From assembly GCA_946902875.1 (NCBI GenBank), contig OX336340.1:12353566-12417565 (forward strand): 64,000 nt of DNA, in the 5' to 3' direction. This stretch comes from Nematopogon swammerdamellus (lineage: Eukaryota > Arthropoda > Insecta > Lepidoptera > Adelidae). This document shows, one piece after another, positions 1 to 12,800 of this stretch. The position numbers and the translations under genes are program-made. Under the pieces are notes generated by a model. It did not search any database, was not told the DNA's origin, and was given only the letters and a program-made list of their open reading frames with translations. The number at the start of each line of letters is the position of its first letter. Positions within the stretch are counted from its first letter, which is position 1.

Positions 1-320
1 TCGAGCATTCAATACTAAGCGAAAAACAAACCAAAAAGAAGTTATGGAAGCCTTTTTTCCGTTTAAATAGTTTTCTAAAGGATATAATAAGGTTTAAGGT
101 TATATAATTCGGTATATATGTAGGTTGTATATTTATAAGTTTTGATTTAGGCTTAGACAGTTTAGTTTTTAATTTATAGTTAGTTATTAATTTAGGTTTA
201 AATTATTTAGTCGTTTATGTAATAAACTTACCAATTTATCACGTAATCACCTATTTCCAACCAAACTTAATATCGAGTGGGGAAAATGACAAAACAAAAA
301 TGAAAGCGTATTCAATACTT
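1..320. other. AT-rich intronic sequence
   Basis: This lies upstream of the first visible exon of the GS-like gene and is presumably its intron. I see no exon, RNA gene or recognisable repeat in it. Confidence 0.4.
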
Positions 321-666
321 TGTCAGCCTCGTAGTTCGGTGACGCGATGGATCAAAGTCCGAGCTTGAAGTTAAGCACACCCAGTCAGAACTTGAATGTG
401 TGACCTTCGATCCTTCGTCCGTGGTCATGGTTCGGGTTCCACGTAAAACTGTAGGCCCTTTCCCTCCTTACATTACTAGGTGGTACTTAGGTTTTAACCC
501 GTTACCAAAGGGTAGGTAAACCTGGGTGAAATGCACTGAATGAAAAGTAACTCGAAGCGGCTTTGTAATACATTGTATTTTTCGTCCAGTCCAGTGTTTA
601 GTCGGCACTACCAAGGGAAAGCACTCACATGGCACCTAGTTCACAAATGTGATGTGTAGTAAGCCG
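321..666 (+). repeat. SINE-5S copy, degenerate
   Basis: This is a decayed copy of the tRNA/5S-headed SINE seen best at 26483-26775. It keeps the start gtcagcctcg, the 5S-like stretch gttaagcac...gtcagaacttgaatg.gtgacc, the core aaaactgtaggccctttccc with ctaggtggta, and the end module catggcacctagttca. Many substitutions suggest an old insertion in the GS-like intron. Confidence 0.65.
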
Positions 667-770
667 TCGCTTTTTTCGTTTTGAATAATATCTGTTGCCA
701 GAAGCAATTTTATATGTTAGAACTTTTTATCATGAAATAACTTATACAATCACAACTAATTTGTTTGCAG

Positions 771-843
771 GTGCTGCTTGTACGCGGGAGTGAAGATCTT
801 CGGAATGAACCCGGGACTGGCGCCGGCGCAGTGGTGTTATCAG
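771..843 (+). CDS. GS-like exon A
   Basis: The acceptor ttgtttgcag ends at 770. The first base completes an Arg codon from an upstream exon, then the exon reads [20 protein letters not shown] followed by WCYQ. The active enzyme has WEFQ here, so the metal-ligand Glu is Cys. The exon must end after cag at 843 to join IGP of the next exon in phase 0, which makes the donor gctaga, a GC rather than a GT donor. No in-frame GT alternative is visible. Confidence 0.85.
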
Positions 844-3800
844 GCTAGACGATCACATATTTTCATGGAGAAAGTCCGGTATGGGTGGCTGTGTCGGAGG
901 GGTCAAAGCGCATGCTCCGACTCCGTATCGTTAACGCATTGTTTTTATGAGTATTATGAATATTATCAGGCTGAGTGCATCGGAATAATAGAGGCAGCAG
1001 CAGCAGTACGAAGCAGAATAATCACTGGTTACCAGATCAGAATACTGTGGTGTGAGCGTGAGTACGTGCGAAAGCAGTGTAAACGAATAGTACTGTACTG
1101 AGTGCGGTGACGATATTTTTGCGATTTTCCAAATAGAGCTTTTGATTGAAGACTCGCATCACCTCCCGCCTCCTCCACCCCCGCCCGCTACGAAGACGAG
1201 CGTGAGAAGTAATTTGTAGCCTTTGGCATCTCTATAATTTGCATCACAATCAAAGTCGTGAATATTTCCAAGAACATATACTTTATTAGATTTCCGGAGG
1301 TATAATGTGGAAAAATTCGCCGAGTGTCGTACCTCGAATTTTTCCTTACACATGCGACGTATGGAATGATAAAAAAAATTGAACGAAGGGTACAAGGAGG
1401 GGAAACCTAGTTATAATGTGCTCGTCTTTCACGCTAGAGGAGTTCACATTTTTTGAAACTCGTGAAAGCAAATTAGTTTTTCGAATAGAAATAATTCAAG
1501 GCAATATGGTGGCCAATATGGTGAAGGGATTCCTGTAGGTCTGAAATCACTCGCAATGTAAAACAAATTGAAAATGGTATTTCAATATAAACTTTAAATT
1601 CTATATTGCCGTATGTGGACGGTCTCACATGACAGTTTGGAGCTCTAAACATTAAGCATTGTACGAATATGTTTTCGACGTGCGCGCAAACTTATGCATA
1701 GTCATCATTATTGACAAAACTATACAGGGAAGAGTAAAGTGTGATGCCATTTTGGCCCAACGTCCTTCAGTGCTTGAAACCGAAGATGGGATAACACGCC
1801 TGCGTTTTATCGGCCAAACTTTTGCCCTTTTCTTTTATAGGCTTTAGCCTGAGATGCCGACACGTCTAGCGTGTACACAGCGTTCAGTGATTTATTTACG
1901 ACGGCTGGGTCTTTCCGATAAATTGTGAAGAGGAATCTGGAAACGTGTGTACTTACATATACATAATATTGACATAAATAAAATCCTTTATGTATTTTCA
2001 TCCATAATCGACAAAATCGCCGTTATGATAACCGTGTACAGCATATACGTTTCTTTTTACCATTTAAAAACTTACATTTCCTCCATATATTCAAGAGCAT
2101 TTAACTATGAATGTTTATAACAACTAACAGAGGGAATTACATTGGTTATCTCAAAATAAAACGTTGCCAATACGTATGTTGTTCAGGTTCAGGCAGGTAT
2201 AGAGCCACTTTTAGTACGCACGAGTTTGCACTATTCTTGCTATCTCTATACCTAAGAATACCAAGTATACCGATCGCTCTTCGGAGTTGAAAGGCGACGG
2301 CATACGCAGCCGTACATATTCCAGCAAGAATTTTTATTGGCTTTCAAAGTAGAGAAACCGTTTCTGGCATTTCAAAAACGAATTTCTGCATCTTTGCGTT
2401 CCATTTTTATTTATATGTGATTTCACAGAAAACTTACGTCAAGAATGTTGTACGAAAACATATTTGGATAGCTCAATTTATCTATGACGTCTGTTGAAAC
2501 GTCTATTCTAGAGAACACTTGAAGTGTACCATTCATTACTGAAAACATTTATGTACCTTACCGTGGATAGTAGTCGCGATCTTTTTGGTCTACGGGACGT
2601 GTCTCATAGTCTCATAGTCGTCATAACCATCGTCATAGTCGTCATAACCATCGTCATAGTCGTCATAATCATCGTCATTGTCGTCATAATCAGGGTGAGT
2701 ACCTGGCTGCGGTCGGATATGCGGGTTTGGCGACACCGCCGCCACGTTGACAAAACACTGTCCTGATGATAGACTATGCATGCACGCGTCAGTCCGAAAC
2801 CACGACGCCGACGGCCAAATAGACCGCGAGTACTAAACATGCTAGTTTTATTTTGTATTTTTTTATTTGTAAGTATTTGTATGCTAGCACTAAGCAAGCA
2901 TGTCAGTCAGTCAGTGTGTAGCATGTAGTGGTGCCAAAAGTTATTGTGCAAGTCTCATTCATTAGTGATTGCTTGCTTACAAATAAATGACATGTCCAAG
3001 TGTTCCAGCTATGCACCAGTATTACAAAAGAAAAATGTATTCCGTTTATTTTTATTTCCGTATTAATTTCTACATTACTTCTAATATCTTCTGACGACGA
3101 AAATTTTCACCAACACTAAAAACTTCTAGGAATAATAATTTTTATTCCGATTTCCCTATTAGTCATTATGTTATTCTGTTTCTACATACGTAGTTATTAC
3201 TCGTATAACTTGAAATAAAACCTTGTACCAAGTATCGCGAGAAAAACCACCGACAAAAACTAATTTCATTTTATTTTATCGCAGCAGTAAGTCAGAGAAA
3301 GGTCTGCCGTGGTGGTGGCAGACAATTAGAGATAGCTTTCGCAAAAACCCGGTCAGGAAAAGAGAGAGAGAGCTAATTATAATACGAACACCACCCGAGT
3401 CATTTGTCTGGTGTTATTTTTTTTTTTCTAGTGCGTCTTCGTAGACTTTAATAATTTAGTCCTACGGTCTCTCCCCGTACATTTCGTGTCGTTGTGACGA
3501 AGGGACGAGGACAAGATGCCCTGCTAAAGGGCGGCAGGCGTTGGCACCTTGGCACGGCCCTTCCCTCAGATCAGTAAAACATTCTGAAGTCCTTTCACAA
3601 AAACTTTCAGGTAGCTCACGTCTTCGTCTCCTATTTGCTGCTAAGTTGTTTGGTTATTAATCCCCGACGCAAAAAGAGGGGTGTTATAAGTTTAACGTGT
3701 GTGAGGTGTCTGTGAGGGTGTGTGTATCTGTGTATGTGTGTATCTGTCTGTGGCATTGTAGCTTCCAAACACGGATGGACCGATTTGGATGCGGTTTTTT

Positions 3801-6800
3801 TAAAGCTTGAAATAAAAGTGAAATTGCAAATTTAAAAGGCCCCCGACATTTAAAAAGTCAAAAATTATTTCCGTTTACAAGGAGTCGGGGGACCACTAAG
3901 TAATTAAAATATAAAAACTCAGAGCTGCGCGGATATTTACGAGTACTTACCGGTCCCCCGACTCTTTTAAGTCAGTAAACGGAAATTATTTTTGACTTTT
4001 TAAGGATCGGGGTTTATTTAATTTGTAATTTAACTATTTTTGGTTATAATACTTTCCGGGCGATGTTATACTAGAATAAATCATAGTTCTTCCAGCACAA
4101 TACCGATTACGCTGCTTACCCCGATTGTCGGGATGCAGCGTGATGATACATATAATATGTAAATCACAAAATACCAAAAATATGTAAATATAATACATAC
4201 ATTCAGATGATATTTTTCTACATGGAATTGAGCGAGCATGTCAAAGTCTGCAGAACAAAACCACTTACAGCGTCACTGTTTCAGAGTTGAGAGATTCAAT
4301 CTTCCCGTGCAATGCGTGCATGTGGAGATTCGTTGTAACTTGCATCGGTAACTTGTATATGACCATGACGCCTCTGACACCTCCTCCATCATACACATAA
4401 TTATGTATTATTTAACATTAATTCTCGATGCCCGATTCATACAATTTAGGTAACGAAACTAAAACTGAAAATTAAATCAGAGTAAAAAAAATGTTGACGT
4501 CATACTTACATAATACATATTATGTAAATGGTTGCTACTCAGTTAATTGCTGCGTCAGGGGCAAGCCCACTACCGAGCCGCGCCACCGCGAAGTCACCGC
4601 CGCGCCGTGCGGAGCGGGGCCGGTGGCGGGCGGCGGCGCCGGCCATAGCGCTTATTTTCAGTCAGCCCCTTTTACGTGTAGGTACGCACAAATGATGATG
4701 AGGTGATATAAAATACAGAGAGAAAGGAAAAAATAAACGCATTGGAATGAAAAAGTAGCTTAAGGTGAAACAAATGAAACAAGGATGTAAAATGAAACAA
4801 GGATGTAAAACGGCGCGGCGGGGGTTAATGTCATTTTATAATCGTGCCATCCGATATTATAATGTTCTAACGTGTACATACATACTTGTATGTTTCAAAT
4901 CGAGGTTCAAATGTATACTAATAAATAAATTAAACTTTCTACCTCGCTTTCTACGGCCGGCCGTGTAACGTCAATATTTATGAATCCTTATAATTCGAGA
5001 ACCAGTTTATCGATTTACATACGGTTTTCACTGTTTCATTCTGTCACTGGTTTTTTCAGATGATTTTAGACTATATAGCATCACGTTACGTAATCGGCGG
5101 CCTAAGCTGTGAGCAAAAAGTCACGCGAAGCGAAGCCGCTGCAAAAGCTAGTATACTATACTATGGGACTATATATACATTTTAGTACTTGGTTTCGCCT
5201 TAATACAAAATTTGTTTTAATATTCTTTCTCTTCTCTCCTCATTCATCACAGTAGTGTGTTGTGTCACACGCAGATCGGTCCGAGCGCCGGTGTGAAGTC
5301 CGCAGATGACCTGTGGATGGCGCGCTACATCCTGGCGCGCTTGGCAGAGGAGTACGGTGTGTTGGCCTCCCTCGACCCCCAGCCGGTGCGGGGCTGGCCC
5401 GGCTGCGCCGCCTCCGTCTGCTTCTCCACCAAGGACATGAGGGAGGAGGACGGCATACTGTAAGTCAGGACTTTGGACGGCGTTCCTCTTTGGTTGGACC
5501 ATATCCTCAATATTTTGCGTTTTGAATCAGCTGCTCAGAATACTATATCACAAGTGTCTTCACTTCACTTTACTTCTATCACGAATGTGATATATAAATT
5601 TTGGTCACAGCCAAACTGATTAGCTGCTAGATGGGTGTAGTGTAGGTGTAGCTACAAAAACATTCTTCTCCTGGAGTTCTCCTCTATTAGCAATTCATCA
5701 CTACTAGCAATGTCTCATGATCCGTCTCACTTGCTCCAACGAGCTTCTCAACGAATTAGTGAAACAGAGCTGCGACCATCGCTATTTTTGCGATAACCGC
5801 TAATAGAGAATAGGCAGGTAGCCAGGTAAAACTGGCCAACTACTTTCACATCAATAGTCAATTTACTGGACAATCTTAAAACCAAATACTGACAATGCTC
5901 GTGAGAAACTACTCAATGACATGGCATGTACGTACAGTGCCTAGAACAGAGCGTGGAACTCAGAACAGACAAATCACAAAATACTCACTGTGTAGGTGCT
6001 TCTATGTGCAGAGTAATCGAGAAAGCTATCGACACGATGTCGCGTCGCCACGCGATTCACATGGCTGAGTATGACGCTCACGGAGGCGCAGATAACGAGT
6101 TACGACTTACTGGTGGCGACCACACCTGCCATTACAAGGACTTCACGGCCGGTACGTATTCTTGCCGCATACATACATACATACATAGCTTCACGCCTGT
6201 TTCCTGGTGGGGCAGGCAGAGACAACGGATCTCCACATGCCACGATCCTGACACACTTCTCCACCATTGCGCATTAACACAGAGAGCAACTTCTTCTTAT
6301 GTCATTTCGGCACTCTCGGAACGACATTCTGAATGAGATTCTACTTCGGTCATTTGGGGCGGCTATGTGCAGTCAATCTTCGAGCCCTGTCTCAGCAGGA
6401 ATAACGGTAAGCGCCCAGACGGGATGAGCTTGATTCCGTGGTCACAAGGTAAGGCAAGGCACTCGTCTGGGACACCACGCTCTCCCCCTCGCACGTCGTG
6501 TCGACTGCCAGAAAAGCCGGTTCAGCTTCTGAGACAGCCGCCCGCACCAAGCACTCCAAATATCAGTCATTGACAAATATAAGTCATTGACGAATATCAA
6601 ACATTGACGGATATCCTAACTTATTATATTTTCATACCTTTCGCCATAGATACCATAGTTACCCTCTATAGAGAGGGAAAAATACTTGCGCACGATTTGA
6701 CGAAATGCAAATCATGGCTCTGCAAATCCTCGGGTGACTGCCGGGCCTAGGCGTACCTCCTGCAACGAATCAGCGAATGGCGGTGCGGTGAGTCTACCCA

Positions 6801-9800
6801 TTTGACACAAAAAATTACAGGACTTGATGAACACATAGTTTTTTTTTTATTTAAAAAAATTAAGAATTTTACAGCTATTTTATCAACCGATTTAGTTGTA
6901 TCGTAGATTTAATTGTTGTCTATTAATTATACGCTTAAAAGTGTAAATACGTTTTTTGGGTTTTAATGTTTGCCCTACGCATCCCACGTCACTTCAATAT
7001 TCATGGCTTAGGTAAGTTGACTTCACGCAATTAATGTATTCGATGTCACGGCACGCCGCCACCGTCGAACCTTGCGGGGATCAAACAAACATTCCTCAGA
7101 GGAAATTTACTGGGGTTCGAGAACCCTACATAGTTAGAATTTCAAATCAGCACGGATCAGTATTTACGTAGGTAACGAAGTACAAAGGCATGCGTATAAT
7201 GTATATGCGAAATATAAAGCACTAACATTGGATCAATAATGAAAACTTCATGCTTCATTCAAGATTAAAAGGACAAATCAAAATGGCCTATGTACCTACA
7301 TCTAAATACATACGTAACTTATAGGTATATATGGAAGACGCACTTATTATTTTTTAGTTCAAAAGTGGCTTGCGTGATCAACCAGCTTAGCGCAAATAAA
7401 TACCTCGATTCGATTACCAGTGACAACCGCAGCACGAGAGCGTTCGTGCTCATCCAACTTTGTTCGACTTGGAATAGAGCGCACGCTATTGGCATTACTG
7501 GCAGGCAGCACTTGTACATTTGTTGAGTGTTTCGTCTCTCCCACAGTAAAGACAAACATATTTCAATGTCAGTGTAACCGGGTGATAAGAAAATGAGGTT
7601 CGTGGCTCGGAAAATTTGTGTGCGTGAGTGTCATCACAAATAATGCTACACATAAGTGAATTTTCGTGTACCGAAGACGGTAATACGCTAAACATTCTCA
7701 TTTGCTCGGTCTCGCCGGGAGTACGCCAGTGTATAAAATTTTAACTTTCACAGGCGTTTCTTTGGCGTGAATAAAATGAGCATTTAACTGAAAAGAACAG
7801 ATATTTTTTCTTTTTTAAAGTTTTACAATCGGAGATTTACGTTTGTAAACTTATAGAACGGAGTGTGAGAAGACCACCCGACAGGTGGGACAAACATCAA
7901 ATACGTCGGCGGAAAGCAGAGGTTCCGTACCGCTGAAAGCCGAGAGTCCTGAAAGAAAATTGGAGAGGTTTATCTCCAGCGGTGGACGCATACATGCTGT
8001 CTGACATACTTCTAATTAGCAAATCTGAAATTTTAATAAAAACCCTCTAACCATTCACGAGATAATGACGTCCGAACATCACTATTTTCATCACTGACTG
8101 ACTGACTGGAATCACTCATCAAAAGTTTAGGCTACTTCCAGGTGACCTAGGAAGTAGGAATTTAAAATGGTGTGGAGGTAGGTTATTGGACGAATATAAA
8201 GCAAAAAGTCTGAAATTGTCACTAGTTCGCTGTATTCAAAAATGAAATTGTAAAATCACATTCAGATGGTTGCCAAGGATGACTAGGTACGTAAACGACG
8301 GTAATATGTTTCACTTTGATGTAAGTATGTGGTTAAGTTTTTTCGTGTTGAATGCATATAAAAACGTATAATGTATATAAAAACATATAACGTAACCAAA
8401 GTAAGGTTTTAGAAAGAATAGATTTGATTCCTTGATTATATATCTAGTTTTGCAATAGAAAAATAGAAATCGAATTTTCGCTTACGCTACAAATTTCCGT
8501 GCAATTCATCCTACTCCGTCTATGTCGTTATGTCGTGTGCCGTTATATGGGGCCTTAAGTGTGCGCGCGCGTGCCCTCTCCACAGCCAACGAATGTACCT
8601 ACTCGAAGCATCGAGGTAGGTGCGAACAATTTTAATTAGCAGCCGCTTAAAAATTTTCGCAAATTATGAACCACTGAGAGTTAGTTTACATTCTTTATCT
8701 CGTCTCGATGGCTCTAGTAAGTAAATTTCAGTATACAAAAACAATTTGTAAGCAAGAGGTAGCCGAATCTAGAGTAAATAATATTTTCTAACTCAGCCTG
8801 TTTTTAATTTAAAACCTCCAGCTCTGCATCGACTGTCATAGGGGCACCAAGTAAAGTCAAATTATTCGAAATTACACGGATATCGAAACAAAGGCAAGAA
8901 AATTTGCTAATTATTTGTAAATTATTCACTGTTGAACTCGCATTTCAAAGTATTTCTTAGTAAGCCCATTTTCGAGCACTTTGAAAGATCTATGTATGTA
9001 TGGTCACTATATAAGTTTTGAGACATGCAAAAAGTAAACAATATATACTTACAATTTATGTTATATTTTTTTTTACATACTCTTTATCAATATATATACA
9101 AATTTCCATCCGCCTAAACCAGTCCTGGAAATATTTATTTAAGTCTTCCTCCGACTGGTCAGAAATGGCTGATTCGTAGGCAGCCACCGCTTCTTCGGCA
9201 TTAGAAAAAAACTTTAAATGTATCTTATCCTTTATGGTGGGAAAAAAAACAAATCATAAGGAGCTAAGTTGTGGCTGTAAAGTGGGTGAGGTAGGGTTAC
9301 GATACCAGATTCTTGAATAAACGTCTTTGTTCTGAGGGAAGAGTGTGAAGACGCGTTGTCGTGGCGCAGCATTATTCCCCGGACCCCGGTCTTTAGTCGT
9401 CTCTCCTGCACAGCTTTGATAACTTTTGGCAATGCGACTGTAGTGTAGCATTCTGAGATAACTGACCTACAATTATCTATCATTAATGTTTAAAGATACC
9501 CACTCCGTGAAAAAAAAACTGGACATAATATTTTTGCCAATGTTCCGCGGTCTTTGCAATTTTTTGGCAACTGGCCATCTGGAAACACCCATACCGGCGA
9601 ACGCTTCTTGCTTTCCGGATCATATTCAAATATCCATGTTTCGTACCCAGTAATGATTTCAGAAACACATCTAGATCTCCCATTTTCAAAAAGTAGACGC
9701 ATCTTAAGGCACCAATCCACACGGGTTTCTTTTTCCGTTTTGGAGAGCAAACGAGGTATCCAATGACAACATAGCTTCCTCATTCCAAGATGTTCATGTA

Positions 9801-12800
9801 ATATGGTGTGAACACTAACCGAACCGATGGCTAAGATGTTCTCTATGTCCCTGTATGCATTTCGTGGGTCTTCTCGCACCAAAGTTTCAGTAGTCCACAC
9901 ATTTTCTGCAGTGACTGCTGTTGGCGAGCGTCTACTTCTGTCATCATCTTCAAGGCTAGTTTTCCACCTTTTAAATTGGTTAAACCATCTAAAAATTGTT
10001 GGCCGAGAAGGAGCAGACTCACCTAAAGCTGATTTGAAACGTTCTAAGCTTAAAACTTTAGGTAAACCACATTTAAAGTTGTAATATATCATAGGACGCA
10101 AATATTCACGTTTTAAGCTCCACCGTAGCAGACGAAAAAGTGGGAAATGGTGACAGAATAATACCCCAAAATGCATAATTTTTTTTTAATTGCTCTATGT
10201 GGCGTTTTGTGTTCGATTTTCAAATAAATTTGCCATTTAAAAATATATAACACAGACATATTACTGATGCGTCCCACTTTTAAATTTCGAGCATCTCAAA
10301 ACTTATATAGCGACCTACGTATATTTTTATTGAACACCAATTTATACAAATTAGGCACGATATGCCGCGAAGCATTATATTAATTATAACTAACCTTTAA
10401 TAACGTAAAAGTATAATTAAAGATATACATAAGCATACAAACCATATGAAACTGAGTAACAAAGTGGGATTATACGGATTTTAGTAACTTCCAAAATAAA
10501 TTATGTTAGTTCTGCAACACAATTCGTGCCTGCTCTCTATTCTGTCTACGCTTCGATAAATTTACTGCTCTACACAAACTATCTCATTAATTTTCGGAAC
10601 AATATTTTAAATTATCGGCATTTTGAAACCACATTTTGCGATTTCGTAAAGCGTTTGGAATTTAACGTCAAATTTAAGTATGTAAATAAACTGGAAACCA
10701 CAACTCGCTAGCATCGGAGAACTATGCTCTACTTTTATTAGCTTCGGTGTTAAATTTCGCAATAAACTCACAACTTTGTTTAAAGAGAAGCCACGTTTTC
10801 ACAGAATACTAGATAGACCGTGGGGACAACGTGACTATTGTCTATATAAAATGAACTATCTATTAGAAAGCAGTCAGAATAACATTATGCTAATGGTAAA
10901 AGAGATTTCGTAATGGACCCTACCCTTATCACATAAATTATTGTTGCATTAGTGCTCGTTTTAGGATTCTTGGGCTATATCGCCCAATTGTAGGGAGCAG
11001 TGGAATATACGTCTCTTTAAAAAGTAAACCTCAATCGCTTGACCAAATTATTTCCTAATGTAATGGCCTCCAATTCACGCATGGATGAGCGCACAATCCC
11101 CTAATCGCCCGGACGTAGAAAAGATCAGACATCAAAAATTGCTTTCATAAACGTTTTATTGGGTAAATCATAAAATGTTACTGATATTTTTAACCGATTT
11201 CGTATCGATACAATTTGATCTTTCCGATATTATGGCACCTATTATTTATTACGTGCCGATGGGTCACCTCTGCCCCCAATGAAAAAGTTTTCGACATTGT
11301 GAATATCGGCGCTTTCAGTCAGCTGTCGGCGTTAGTCTAGTAACCTTGACGGCCTCCATAAATGCGGGATGTGATTGATGATATGTTAGCTGAAGTGTCT
11401 GGAACCCTTATTCGTTTGATTAGGGGGTGCGCGTACTTGTAGCAGGCCTATACGGTGGCGGCTGCATGGCGCCGACGATTTTCTCTTGTGAGCCCTACAG
11501 ACAGAAGGTTTGCAGATGATCTTGATCGAATTATAGAAGATATCTTATAAACTGTCTTAGATCTTCTGAAGGCGACTCGACTTAGCCACATGCATCAGTT
11601 AATCAAGTCGCGGTGGATCTGCATTCCTGTATTGTTTAAACCCCCAACGCAAAAAGAGAGGTGATATAAGTTTGACGCCTATGTCTGTCTGTGGCATCGT
11701 AGACTCCTAATCGATGGACAGATTTGGATGATTTTTTTTTTATTTACGCGGCGTCACCGGGTGAGCGACCCTGAAATTGTATTAAGGGGCAGATGCCTGA
11801 GGGCATACGCCGTTGATGGTTGTGCCCACTTTGCAATTTTTTAACCGACTTCCAAAAAAGGAGGAGGTTCTCAATTCGTCTGTATGTTTTTTTATTTTTT
11901 TATTTTTTTTTTGTATGTTTGTTACGCGATTTCTCCCTCAATTGAGGGCCGATTTAGAAAATTCTTTTTTTGTTAGTTAGGTCATACTTCCGAAGTGGTC
12001 CCATTTCAATTTTATCGAAATTGGTTGAGTGGTTTTCGAAAAATCAGCATAATACTGTGGTGTGTGGTTACCTTCAGCAAAACTTGTGATGTGGTCGTAT
12101 TCGGCAATTTTCAGTTTGATAAATTAGTATGGTGTGTGGTTACCTTCAGCAAAACTTTTGTGATGTGGACTTATTCAGCAATTTGCAGTCTGACACATAT
12201 GGCGAATAATTCTGTACCACTTCAATCGATTTCGATTATTCGATTTCGATTATTCTTTTTTATGTAATATTACTAAAAAGAATGAAATAAAAACCGTTTT
12301 AAAAAATATTAAACCGATTTAAAAAAAAAAAAAAAAGAACTAAAAAGTATTAAATACCTAATATTTTGAAATTTTCTCTGTCCTGTTGACATGAATCGAT
12401 ATTTACTAGTGATACATATTCGGACCCTTGTTTCATGAATATTCTAAATTTGAAATTTTTTATCTTTTCCGACCGGCCAGGTGCGCTTAATTAATTATGG
12501 TACCTGACCGGTACCTACTGTACCGAGTACCATCGAGCTGGTCTGATGATGGAGACAGAAGGTGGCCATAGGAACTCCTAAACTACACATGATGAACCCA
12601 TCGTGTTTGGGCTCGTTGCATTTGTCTTCACGAGAAATTTACTTTAGACCTAAGAGATTCTCAATTCGACGGTATGTTTTCTTTTTTTGGATGTTTGTTA
12701 CGCGATTACTCCGTCAATTGTGGGCCGATTTTGAAAATTCTTTTTTTTTTTATTTGAAAGGGGATAATCCTGAGGTTTTTGAAGTGAAAACTTCTTCAGC

